The notes under the pieces are model-generated. The model saw only the letters and a list, made by a program, of their open reading frames with translations, was not told where the DNA came from and made no database searches. This document shows positions 1 to 7,837 of a stretch of 13,461 nucleotides of DNA, piece after piece (within the stretch, counting starts at the first letter, position 1; each line of letters starts with the position of its first letter). Position numbers and translations under genes: made by a program. Origin of the DNA: Ignavibacteriales bacterium CG12_big_fil_rev_8_21_14_0_65_30_8 (lineage in GTDB: Bacteria > Bacteroidota > Ignavibacteria > Ignavibacteriales > Ignavibacteriaceae); NCBI GenBank assembly GCA_002783525.1, contig PFGS01000237.1, forward strand, positions 1-13,461, given 5' to 3'.

Positions 1-3000
1 GTACGGCATTGCAGAGTTTTACAGAAAAGCCGTTGCTGCAGGTATTAAACCTATCATTGGAATGGAGGCTTATATTGTAAAAGAAGGCTCCAGGTTTGAC
101 AAAGGCACCAACGACAGCGACGGTGGAAGAAAAAGAGCAAAACATTATAACCATTTAATTCTGCTTGCAAAAAATAGACAGGGCTATAAAAACCTTTCAA
201 AACTTTCAACTTTAGGTCACACAGAAGGATTTTACTACAAACCAAGAATTGATCTTGAACTGTTAAGAAAATACAGAGAGGGAATTATATGCAGTTCTGC
301 CTGTGCAGGCGGTATTGTTGCAAGTGATCTTATAAATAGCGATTACGACAAAGCCAGAAATAAAGCAAAAACATTTAAAGACATTTTCGGTGATGATTTC
401 TATCTGGAAATTCAAGACCATAAAATGGATTACGAGAAAGCAGTTCTTGAAGGAATGCCAAAGTTATCCAAAGAATTAGGGATTAAGTTAGTAGCTACAA
501 ATGACTGCCATTATATAGAGCAGGAACACTCAATAGCTCATAACATTCTTTTACTTCTTGCAGATAAAACAGGAAGAGATTACAGAGATTTAAGATATAA
601 AACGGATCAAATATATTTTAAATCTCAGGATGAAATGAAAGCGCTTTTTAAAGATCATAAAAGTGCAATTGAAAATACTTTAGAAATTGATTCAAAGATT
701 GACCTTAAATTAGATTCCGATGGATATCATTTCCCTAATTTTCCAATTCCGGAAAATTCACAAGCCAAAACATTGGATGAGTATCTTGAAATTTTAGCAA
801 AAGAAGGCCTTCATAAAAAGTTTACTAAAATAACTGATGAAATTAAAGAAAGATTTGATTTTGAACTTTCCACAATTAAAGAAATGGGATTTGCAGGTTA
901 TTTTTTAATTGTACAAGATTTTATAAATGCTGCAAAAAAAAACAACATTCCTGTTGGTCCCGGTAGAGGCAGTGTTGCCGGAAGTCTTGTAGCTTTTACA
1001 CTGGGAATAACTGAAATAGATCCTCTTAAATACAATCTTTTGTTTGAAAGATTTTTGAATCCATCCCGTAAATCAATGCCTGATATTGATATAGATTTTG
1101 CTGACGATAAACGCGGCGATATTATTGAATATGTCCGTAAAAAATATGGAAGTGATTGCGTAAGCCAGATAATTACTTTTAACAGATTATCCTCTAAAAT
1201 GGTTTTAAGGGATGTTGCAAGAGTTCTTAATATTCCAATTCCCACTGTGAACAATATCACTAAATTAATTCCTTCAAAATTTGGTAAAGTATTTACATTA
1301 GATGAAGCAATTAATAAAGTACCTGAATTAAAATATCTTAAAACTACAAAAGAACCTGATCTGCAGAATTTAATTAAGTATGCAAAAGTGCTTGAGGGAA
1401 TGAATAGAAATGCATCAAAACATGCTGCCGGCGTAGTAATTTGTCCTGAGGAGATAAGCAACTTTGTTCCGCTTGCAAATGCTGTAAATCAAACAGAAGT
1501 TATAACTCAATACAATATGAAGGATATTGAACAAGCCGGTCTTCTTAAAATGGATTTTTTGGGTTTGCGTACTCTTACAATAATTCGTGATACCTTAATT
1601 CTGATTAAACAAAATCATAATATAGAAATAGATATTGAAAAAATTCCTTTGGACGATGAAAAAACATACAAGCTTTTTTCAAATGGTCAGACTACAGGCG
1701 TGTTCCAGTTTGAATCTCCTCCAATGCGTGAACATTTAAAGAAACTTCAGCCAAACTCAATAAATGATTTAGCTGCAATGAATGCTTTATATCGCCCTGG
1801 TCCTATGGAATTTATCAACGAATTTATCGAAAGGAAATTTGGAAAAACAAAGGTTGAATATTTACATCCTCTTTTAGAACAAATATTAAAAGAAACTTAC
1901 GGTATAATTGTTTATCAAGAGCAGGTAATTCAAATTGCAAATATTATTGGCGGAATGAGTCTTGCAGATGCAGACCTGTTAAGAAGAGCAATGGGTAAGA
2001 AAGATCTGAAATCTATGGCAAAATTGAAAAAACAATTTTTAACAGGTGCATTAGAAAATGGAATTAAAAGTAACATTGCAGAAAAGATAGTTGATAACAT
2101 CGAGAAGTTTGCAAACTACGGATTCAATAAAAGTCATGCAGTTGCATACAGTTTAGTTGCTTATCAAACAGCATATTTAAAAGCTCATTACACGCCTGAG
2201 TTTTTAGCAGCCAACTTAACAAATGAATTTGGTAATTCTAATAAAGTAGCTGCCTTTCTGGAAGACTGTAGAAAATTACAAATTGAAGTTTTACCACCCG
2301 ATGTTAATAATCCTTCTGTTAACTTTAATGTAGAACAAGGTAAAATAAGATTTGGAATGAGCGCAATTAAAAATGTTGGTATTCCTGCAGTAGAAGAATT
2401 GATTAAAATTAGAAAACAAATGAAATCAAATTTCAAAAGTATCTTTAACTTCTGCTCAAAAGTTGACACACGTATAGTTAATAAGAGAGGACTTGAAGGA
2501 CTTGTTTTAGCCGGTGCTTTTGATTCTGTAACTGATAACAGAGCGTCATTATTTGCTTCAATAGAATCAGCTTTGGAGTTTGGGAACAAAGTTCAAAACT
2601 CAAAAATCACTTTAGAAAATAGTCTGTTTGGTGATAACCAAGATGAGATAAAAGTAACACCACCAAAATTAGCAAATATACCTAAATGGAATACAAGAGA
2701 AAGATTGGCAAGAGAAAGGGAGGTTACAGGATTTTACATAACGGGGCATCCACTAAAAAATTATTTACTTGAATATAATTCTTTTGCAACAGTACAACTT
2801 GGTTCTGCACTAGTTCATCAAAATGATGAAATGGTTAGAGCTTGCGGAGTTATTACTTCAATAAAAAGGAAAATAGATAAATCAAACAGAACAATGGCTT
2901 TTATTACTCTTGATGATTTTTCAGGCTCGTGCGAATGCTTAATGTTTGCAACTACATATGAAAAATACGGTCAATATATTGAAGAAGAAAAGTGCTTTAT

Positions 3001-3325
3001 TATTGTAGGTAAACCGGAAAGCAGCGGTGATAATATAAAAATTCATATTGAAGAATTAACACCAATGGAACAAGTAAAAGAAAAATTTACTAAAAGCATA
3101 AAGATAAATTTAGACGAACAATATTTTGGTGAGAAAGAGCTGTCTAAATTAAAATCTATTTTAAATGAGAATAAGGGTAATATTCCTATTTATCTTCATT
3201 TAAAAAATAATGGTTCAAAAGGGAAATTATTTTTTCTGAAAGATTTTAAAGTAAATCCCTCAAATGAATTCATCCGGTCAATGAATACTATACTTGGTGA
3301 GGATTCTATTCAACTGTGTCAATAA
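1..3325 (+). CDS. dnaE: DNA polymerase III subunit alpha (5' end cut off by the window edge)
   Basis: Catalytic subunit of the replicative DNA polymerase, which adds nucleotides at the fork as part of the polymerase III holoenzyme. The reading frame is open from base 2 to a TAA at 3323-3325 (1107 visible residues). Family members are about 1150-1170 long, so roughly 50-60 N-terminal residues lie outside the window. The ATG at 62 is internal, because the codons before it read as normal PHP-domain sequence (FYRKAVAAGIKPIIG). Numbering from the first visible codon, the PHP domain covers about 1-230 and the polymerase core follows. The catalytic aspartates are D361 and D363 in PDIDIDF (bases 1079-1099) and D518 in MDFLGLRTLT (base 1553). 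A helix-hairpin-helix region lies near 2340-2420 and an OB-fold near 2830-3070. The PHP metal ligands visible here look intact, unlike in E. coli DnaE. No strong terminator follows. Confidence 0.97.
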   Translation, partial: YGIAEFYRKAVAAGIKPIIGMEAYIVKEGSRFDKGTNDSDGGRKRAKHYNHLILLAKNRQGYKNLSKLSTLGHTEGFYYKPRIDLELLRKYREGIICSSACAGGIVASDLINSDYDKARNKAKTFKDIFGDDFYLEIQDHKMDYEKAVLEGMPKLSKELGIKLVATNDCHYIEQEHSIAHNILLLLADKTGRDYRDLRYKTDQIYFKSQDEMKALFKDHKSAIENTLEIDSKIDLKLDSDGYHFPNFPIPENSQAKTLDEYLEILAKEGLHKKFTKITDEIKERFDFELSTIKEMGFAGYFLIVQDFINAAKKNNIPVGPGRGSVAGSLVAFTLGITEIDPLKYNLLFERFLNPSRKSMPDIDIDFADDKRGDIIEYVRKKYGSDCVSQIITFNRLSSKMVLRDVARVLNIPIPTVNNITKLIPSKFGKVFTLDEAINKVPELKYLKTTKEPDLQNLIKYAKVLEGMNRNASKHAAGVVICPEEISNFVPLANAVNQTEVITQYNMKDIEQAGLLKMDFLGLRTLTIIRDTLILIKQNHNIEIDIEKIPLDDEKTYKLFSNGQTTGVFQFESPPMREHLKKLQPNSINDLAAMNALYRPGPMEFINEFIERKFGKTKVEYLHPLLEQILKETYGIIVYQEQVIQIANIIGGMSLADADLLRRAMGKKDLKSMAKLKKQFLTGALENGIKSNIAEKIVDNIEKFANYGFNKSHAVAYSLVAYQTAYLKAHYTPEFLAANLTNEFGNSNKVAAFLEDCRKLQIEVLPPDVNNPSVNFNVEQGKIRFGMSAIKNVGIPAVEELIKIRKQMKSNFKSIFNFCSKVDTRIVNKRGLEGLVLAGAFDSVTDNRASLFASIESALEFGNKVQNSKITLENSLFGDNQDEIKVTPPKLANIPKWNTRERLAREREVTGFYITGHPLKNYLLEYNSFATVQLGSALVHQNDEMVRACGVITSIKRKIDKSNRTMAFITLDDFSGSCECLMFATTYEKYGQYIEEEKCFIIVGKPESSGDNIKIHIEELTPMEQVKEKFTKSIKINLDEQYFGEKELSKLKSILNENKGNIPIYLHLKNNGSKGKLFFLKDFKVNPSNEFIRSMNTILGEDSIQLCQ

Positions 3326-3377
3326 TTTTGTAATATTATTCCATATGTTAATTTATTCTTAGTTAAATTGAAATCGG

Positions 3378-3408
3378 TTGAAAAACAAATTGCTATTTAG
3401 TATACTTG
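3378..3408 (+). promoter_or_regulatory. Probable promoter for the reductase-thioredoxin operon
   Basis: TTGAAA at 3378-3383 and TATACT at 3401-3406 are separated by 17 bases, a good sigma-70-like arrangement. The same place also fits the Bacteroidota-type consensus (TTG, then TAnnTTTG about 20 bases later): TATACTTG at 3401-3408 matches seven of eight positions. Transcription would start near 3413, about 27 bases before the ATG at 3440. It lies in the only gap between dnaE and the next gene. Motif match only; no expression data. Confidence 0.55.
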
Positions 3409-3439
3409 GCTTTTAAATATATTTTAATTGGATTTTAAT

Positions 3440-4252
3440 ATGGCATCAGATAATAATAAATTTTGGGCATTAATTTTAGGTGCTTCTTCAGGTTTTGGGA
3501 AAGCAGCAGCACTGCAGTTAGCTAAAGACGGCTTTAATATTATCGGTGTGCATTTAGACAGACAAGCTACTATGCATAATGTAGAAGAGATGATAAAAGT
3601 TATTGAAGGATTAGGTGTAAAACATAAATTTTATAATGTTAATGCTGCTGATGCCGTTAAAAGAACTGAGGTAGTTGATGAACTAAAAATATCATTATCC
3701 AAAGATGATAAAGTAAAAGTTATAATGCATTCCTTGGCTTTTGGTACTTTAAAAAACTTCATCAACAATGATGGTGAAAAGGGAATGACAAAAGCTCAAT
3801 TAGAAATGACAATTGATGTTATGGCTAACTCATTAGTTTATTGGGTGCAGGATATTTATACAAATAATTTATTAGCTGAAAAAGGAAGAATATTTGGTAT
3901 GACAAGTTCCGGGGGGCATTCTGTTATTCCAAGCTACGGAGCAGTTTCTGCTGCAAAAGCAGCTTTAGAAGCACATATTAGACAATTAACCGAAGAACTT
4001 GGATTTATGGGAGTTTCCGCAAATGCAATAATGGCTGGGGTTACCGATACTCCGGCTTTAAGAAAAATTCCCGGAAATGATATGATGATAGATGTAGCCA
4101 GAAGAAAAAACCCAAGAAAGAGATTAACAACACCCGAAGATGTTGCAAAAATAATTTCACTATTCTGTAAAGATGGAGCAGAGTGGATCTCAGGTGGAAT
4201 AATAAATGCCGATGGTGGTGAAGATGTTGTAAATTTTATTGGACAAGATTAA
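3440..4252 (+). CDS. Short-chain dehydrogenase, FabL/FabI-like enoyl-ACP reductase candidate
   Basis: A 270-residue NAD(P)H-dependent oxidoreductase of the SDR superfamily. The N-terminal cofactor motif is GASSGFG (residues 14-20). The active site has Tyr166 and Lys173, a Tyr-x6-Lys spacing, while the classical SDR lysine position (Tyr-x3) is Ser170. Tyr-x6-Lys marks the enoyl-ACP reductases FabI and FabL, which make the last reduction in fatty acid elongation. The following AKAALEAHIRQL and the late stretch VTDTPALRKIPGN resemble Bacillus FabL, while HSLAFG (97-102) resembles FabI. Likely role: reduction of trans-2-enoyl-ACP, but another SDR substrate is possible. I chose the ATG at 3440. 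A TTG at 3428 would add four residues and has no better ribosome binding site. It lies 30 bases before the thioredoxin gene and is probably co-transcribed with it. Confidence 0.7.
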   Translation: MASDNNKFWALILGASSGFGKAAALQLAKDGFNIIGVHLDRQATMHNVEEMIKVIEGLGVKHKFYNVNAADAVKRTEVVDELKISLSKDDKVKVIMHSLAFGTLKNFINNDGEKGMTKAQLEMTIDVMANSLVYWVQDIYTNNLLAEKGRIFGMTSSGGHSVIPSYGAVSAAKAALEAHIRQLTEELGFMGVSANAIMAGVTDTPALRKIPGNDMMIDVARRKNPRKRLTTPEDVAKIISLFCKDGAEWISGGIINADGGEDVVNFIGQD

Positions 4253-4282
4253 TTTAAAAATTAAAAAAAAAGGATAATAATA

Positions 4283-4603
4283 ATGAAACCAATTGAAATA
4301 ACTGACGATAATTTTGAATCAGAAGTTATGAAATCTGATCTACCTGTTCTTATTGATTTTTGGGCTGCCTGGTGTGGTCCTTGTAGGATGATTGCTCCTA
4401 TTGTGGAAGAATTAGCCGGTGAATATAACGGCAAAGTCAAGATAGGTAAATTAGATGTTGATAATAATCAGCAAACAGCAATAAAATATGGAGTAAGAAG
4501 TATACCGACCTTACTTGTATTTAAAAACGGTGAAGTAAAAGATACTATTATTGGTGCAGTTCCAAAATCACAGATTTCACAAAAACTGGATGCTGTTGCA
4601 TAG
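4283..4603 (+). CDS. trxA: Thioredoxin
   Basis: Small cytoplasmic thiol-disulfide oxidoreductase of 106 residues, the usual thioredoxin length. The active site WCGPC is at residues 30-34, with Cys31 as the attacking thiol and Cys34 as the resolving one. The cis-proline is Pro75 in SIPT, and the buried acid is in LIDFWAAW before the active site. No signal peptide or membrane segment is present, so it acts in the cytoplasm, reducing target proteins with electrons from a thioredoxin reductase that is not in this window. AGGA at 4271-4274 lies 8 bases before the ATG, a clear ribosome binding site. It is second in a two-gene unit with the SDR reductase and is followed directly by a strong terminator. 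Confidence 0.97.
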   Translation: MKPIEITDDNFESEVMKSDLPVLIDFWAAWCGPCRMIAPIVEELAGEYNGKVKIGKLDVDNNQQTAIKYGVRSIPTLLVFKNGEVKDTIIGAVPKSQISQKLDAVA

Positions 4604-4626
4604 TTTTTAAATAATAATTTTTTATT

Positions 4627-4660
4627 AAAGGCTTGCTATATGCAAGCCTTTTTATTTTTA
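4627..4660 (+). terminator. Intrinsic terminator after thioredoxin
   Basis: A perfect 10-base-pair stem (AAAGGCTTGC at 4627-4636 with GCAAGCCTTT at 4642-4651) around a 5-base TATAT loop runs into a T-rich tract (to 4659). It should end the reductase-thioredoxin transcript. The serA start codon is only 15 bases downstream, so the serA promoter must overlap or precede this hairpin, or serA must depend on read-through. Confidence 0.92.
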
Positions 4661-4674
4661 AGAAAAAAACATAA

Positions 4675-6258
4675 ATGAATAAAATTTTAATATCGGATTC
4701 AATTGATGGAAAGTGTAAAGATATTCTGGAACAAAACGGAATTGAAGTTACTTATTTACCTGACATTACTTCAGCAGAAATAAAAAAAGAAATTGGAAAA
4801 TATAACGGTTTAATTGTAAGAAGCAGAACTCAGGTTGATGAATATCTAATAGAAGCAGCTGATAATTTAAATATTATTGGAAGAGCAGGAACTGGTTGTG
4901 ATAATATTGATATAAACGCTGCAACCCGAAAAGGTATTTTGGTAATGAACACACCGGGTGGAAATACGATCTCTGCAGCCGAACATACTATGGCACTAAT
5001 GCTTTCTCTTTGCAGACATGTACCACAAGCTAATTCTTCTATGCTATCTGGAAAGTGGGAAAGAGGGAAATATAAAGGTGCAGAATTAAATAATAAAACA
5101 TTAGGCATTATAGGTTTTGGTAAGATAGGAAAAGAAGTTGCTTTAAGATCTGTTTCATTTGGAATGGATGTTGTTTGTTACGATCCATTGTTCTCTGAAG
5201 AATCAGCTTCAAAAATTGGAGTTAAATTAGTTAGTATTGATAATTTATTTAAAAATTCAGATATAATTTCAATTCATGTACCTTTAACCGAAGAGACTAA
5301 AAACATAATCTCTAAAAAGAATTTAGACAAATGTAAAAAAGGTGTAAAGATAATTAATTGTGCAAGGGGTGAACTGATAGATGATTCAGATTTATTAAAT
5401 AGTTTGAATTCAGGACAAGTCTCCGGTGCAGCCATTGATGTTTTTAAAACAGAACCACCAAATTTTTCAGATCCTTTATTAAAACATCCAAATGTTATTA
5501 CAACTCCACACCTTGGTGCATCTACGCAAGAAGCACAAGAAAAGGTGGCTGTTCAAATTGCCAATCAAATTGTTGATTATTTTAACGGTAAAGAGATAAA
5601 AGGTGCGGTAAACGGATTAGGAATTGAAGCTATTAATAATAAAGATATTTATTCGTTTATAAAGCTCGGGGAAAAAATAGGCAAGATTTATACCCAGTTA
5701 AGTAAAAACAAATTAGAACAAATAGATATTAATGTTTGTGGTGAAACTTTACATAAGTTTACTTTGTTATTGTCTATATCAGTATTGAAAGGTTATTTAA
5801 ATAATAAGCTGGAAGAATCTGTTAATTTGATTAATGCTCCTATTTTAGCAAAAGAGAATGGAATAGTCATTAATGAAATAAAATCCAGCAGCAATAATGA
5901 TTATAAGAATTTGTTAAGCGTGACCTTTCACTCAAAAGATGAATTAAGAAAATTTGACGGTACAGTTTTCGGAACTAATGAGATAAGAATTGTCGGTATC
6001 AATAATTACAGAATTGAAGTAAATCCCGAAGGTTATTTATTATTTTACACAAATGAAGATAAACCGGGAATGCTTTCGGTGGTGAGTAAATTATTGGCAG
6101 AAAAAAATATTAACATCGGCGGATTATCTTTAGGTAGAAGAGGGAAAGGAGAAATAGCTATAACTGTAATAAATATTGATAATAAAGTAGACAACAAAAC
6201 ACTTGAAAATATTTCTTCTATTAAGGGGATCTCAAATGTCGGTTATATTAAGTTATAA
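4675..6258 (+). CDS. serA: D-3-phosphoglycerate dehydrogenase, long ACT-domain form
   Basis: Catalyses NAD+-dependent oxidation of 3-phosphoglycerate to 3-phosphohydroxypyruvate, the first step of serine biosynthesis, in the cytoplasm. It has 527 residues, matching the long type of the enzyme. The substrate-binding domain wraps around the NAD-binding domain with GFGKIG at 147-152. Catalytic residues are Arg231 (NCARGELID), Glu260 (KTEPP) and His279 (PHLGAST). An intervening domain covers about 320-450 and a C-terminal ACT domain about 454-525 (YTNEDKPGML onward). ACT domains commonly sense serine, so feedback inhibition is likely but not provable from sequence. The ATG at 4675 has no clear Shine-Dalgarno and follows the thioredoxin terminator very closely. 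No hairpin terminator separates it from the GWxTD gene 73 bases downstream, so the two may share transcripts. Confidence 0.95.
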   Translation: MNKILISDSIDGKCKDILEQNGIEVTYLPDITSAEIKKEIGKYNGLIVRSRTQVDEYLIEAADNLNIIGRAGTGCDNIDINAATRKGILVMNTPGGNTISAAEHTMALMLSLCRHVPQANSSMLSGKWERGKYKGAELNNKTLGIIGFGKIGKEVALRSVSFGMDVVCYDPLFSEESASKIGVKLVSIDNLFKNSDIISIHVPLTEETKNIISKKNLDKCKKGVKIINCARGELIDDSDLLNSLNSGQVSGAAIDVFKTEPPNFSDPLLKHPNVITTPHLGASTQEAQEKVAVQIANQIVDYFNGKEIKGAVNGLGIEAINNKDIYSFIKLGEKIGKIYTQLSKNKLEQIDINVCGETLHKFTLLLSISVLKGYLNNKLEESVNLINAPILAKENGIVINEIKSSSNNDYKNLLSVTFHSKDELRKFDGTVFGTNEIRIVGINNYRIEVNPEGYLLFYTNEDKPGMLSVVSKLLAEKNINIGGLSLGRRGKGEIAITVINIDNKVDNKTLENISSIKGISNVGYIKL

Positions 6259-6331
6259 AAATCTTATAGACTATTAGTACTATTAATTATATTTTAAATA
6301 TTCATTAGTAAAAAAATAATAGAAGGGAATT

Positions 6332-7711
6332 ATGAAAAAAATATTAACAATAATAACTTTAATGTTTTTACCAATTTGCATTGCTTTACCGCAATCCCAA
6401 TTTAATTTTAATGTAGATTATGCAAGCTTCAAGTATGATTCTGCATCAAATTATATTGAATTCTATTATTCTTTTCCAGGTGATCAACTTAAGACAGTAG
6501 AAAAAGATGGTAAGAATATTGTTGAGGGTCTGCTTGAATTACAGATCAAAAATAACTCAACTGATACTGATTTTCTGAATAGAAAATGGAGAATCCCAAG
6601 TTTAGCACAAAACAGAGATATAAAAACTAAAGCACAAAATTTAGTTGGAATGATAGCTTTTGTTGTACCAAAAGGAAGTTATACCTGTAATGCTTTAGGA
6701 TATGACAATAATAATATTGAACAGAAGAAAGATTTTACTTTTTCTTTTGATGTAAATCCTTATAGTTCATCAAAAGCTAAAATCAGTGATGTTCAACTTG
6801 CATCAAATATTAAAAATGATGGAGTTGACCAAAAATCTATATTTTATAAAAACACATTAGAAGTAATTCCATACCCGGCAGACATTTTTGGAAAAGCTGT
6901 CCCTGTTGTTTTTTACTATAGTGAAATTTATAATTTGGATAAAACAGATGATCTTGAAAATCTTGTTTTTGAATCTTCAATAATGAATAACAATAATCAG
7001 AAACTGTATTCTAAAAAAGAAGTTAATATTCAAAAACTATCGGCAATTGTTAAAGTTGGTGCTATAAATGTTTCTAAATATCCTTCCGGTAAATATAAAT
7101 TGATATTAGCTTTAGCCGACAGTGCAAAGAATTTTGGAATTATTTCTACAAAAGAATTTTTTGTATACAATCCTGATATAAAAACTGTTAAACCTGTAAC
7201 AAAAAATACAGGCAAATTGATGGGTAGTGAATTTGCTGTCTTATCAGATGACGAATGTGATAATATCTGGACAGCTTCAGAATATATTGCTACTCAAAAC
7301 GAAAAAGATCAATGGGAAAAAGTACACACGGTTGAAGGAAAGCGTGATTATTTATTTAAATTTTGGAATGCAAAAGATCCAAATTTTGATAGACTAAGAA
7401 GTGAATTTTATGTGGATTATTTCAAGAGAGTAAAAATAGCAGCCACAAGATTTAAAAATATGGCAAGAGAGGGTATTAAAACAGATATGGGCAGAGTGCT
7501 TATTATGTATGGTGAACCGGATCAAATAGAAAGGTTCCCAAATCAACAAGATACAAAACCCTACGAAATTTGGTCGTACGAGCAAATTGAAGGTGGTGTT
7601 ACATTTATTTTTGCAGACATTACAGGCTTTTCAAATTATGAACTAGTTCATTCTACTAAAAGACACGAAGTTCACGATGTAAATTGGCCATCGAGAATAG
7701 CTACAAGATAA
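6332..7711 (+). CDS. Exported GWxTD-domain protein of unknown function
   Basis: A 459-residue protein with a signal peptide (lysines at 2-3, hydrophobic core about 4-19, ending in IALPQ), so probably periplasmic or otherwise exported; there is no lipobox cysteine at the cleavage point. Residues about 22-285 look like beta-rich domains. The C-terminal part (about 308-459) matches the GWxTD domain seen in Bacteroidota, Ignavibacteria and Acidobacteriota: SEYIATQNEKDQW, FWNAKDPN, then the signature region followed by GRVLIMYGEPDQIE. The signature itself reads GIKTD (381-385), with Ile in place of the family's Trp. The function of the family is not established. A purine-rich AGAAGGG at 6321-6327 precedes the ATG, and a strong terminator follows the stop codon. 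Confidence 0.88.
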   Translation: MKKILTIITLMFLPICIALPQSQFNFNVDYASFKYDSASNYIEFYYSFPGDQLKTVEKDGKNIVEGLLELQIKNNSTDTDFLNRKWRIPSLAQNRDIKTKAQNLVGMIAFVVPKGSYTCNALGYDNNNIEQKKDFTFSFDVNPYSSSKAKISDVQLASNIKNDGVDQKSIFYKNTLEVIPYPADIFGKAVPVVFYYSEIYNLDKTDDLENLVFESSIMNNNNQKLYSKKEVNIQKLSAIVKVGAINVSKYPSGKYKLILALADSAKNFGIISTKEFFVYNPDIKTVKPVTKNTGKLMGSEFAVLSDDECDNIWTASEYIATQNEKDQWEKVHTVEGKRDYLFKFWNAKDPNFDRLRSEFYVDYFKRVKIAATRFKNMAREGIKTDMGRVLIMYGEPDQIERFPNQQDTKPYEIWSYEQIEGGVTFIFADITGFSNYELVHSTKRHEVHDVNWPSRIATR

Positions 7712-7735
7712 TTAGCTGAAATAAACAATTTTAAC

Positions 7736-7779
7736 AAAGGCATTATATCTTTATTGATTTAATGCCTTTTTCTTTTTTA
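7736..7779 (+). terminator. Intrinsic terminator after the GWxTD gene
   Basis: AAAGGCATTA at 7736-7745 pairs perfectly with TAATGCCTTT at 7760-7769 across a 14-base loop, and the descending arm continues into a T-rich run to about 7778. It separates the serA/GWxTD region from the downstream envelope and ATP synthase run. A promoter-like pair overlaps its loop and T tract. Confidence 0.88.
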
Positions 7780-7783
7780 TAAT
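7754..7783 (+). promoter_or_regulatory. Probable sigma-70-like promoter overlapping the terminator
   Basis: A perfect TATAAT at 7778-7783 has TTGATT at 7754-7759 upstream, with 18 bases between. The -35-like element lies in the terminator's loop and descending arm and the -10 at the end of its T tract. Initiation near 7790 would give a leader of about 48 bases to the acyltransferase ATG at 7838. It is the only good promoter match I see in the gap 7712-7837. Confidence 0.5.
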
Positions 7784-7837
7784 ATCATTTTACGGAATGA
7801 ATGAATAAATTAAACAATAAAAAAAATAAATCTAATT

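Noticed and set aside
898..1461. Open reading frame of 187 codons on the minus strand inside dnaE
   Set aside because: It lies entirely antisense to the conserved DnaE polymerase core, has no family features, and is a by-product of AT-rich codon use.
2188..2589. Open reading frame of 133 codons on the minus strand inside dnaE
   Set aside because: Antisense to well-conserved DnaE sequence, no ribosome binding site or recognisable domain.
3318..3340. AT-only inverted repeat just after the dnaE stop (AATAAT...ATTATT) as terminator
   Set aside because: No G-C pairs and no T tract; such repeats arise by chance in sequence this AT-rich.
3428..3439. TTG at 3428 as start of the SDR reductase
   Set aside because: The ATG at 3440 gives the expected short N-terminus before the cofactor motif, and neither start has a Shine-Dalgarno favouring the longer form.
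4634..4642. Extended -10-like TGCTATATG in the loop of the thioredoxin terminator as serA promoter
   Set aside because: The last two bases of the -10 do not match (including the important final T) and no -35 is present, so it cannot be called.
6259..6331. Promoter or terminator in the gap between serA and the GWxTD gene
   Set aside because: Only AT-rich sequence with an 8-base TAGTACTA palindrome; no credible -35/-10 pair and no hairpin followed by T tract.
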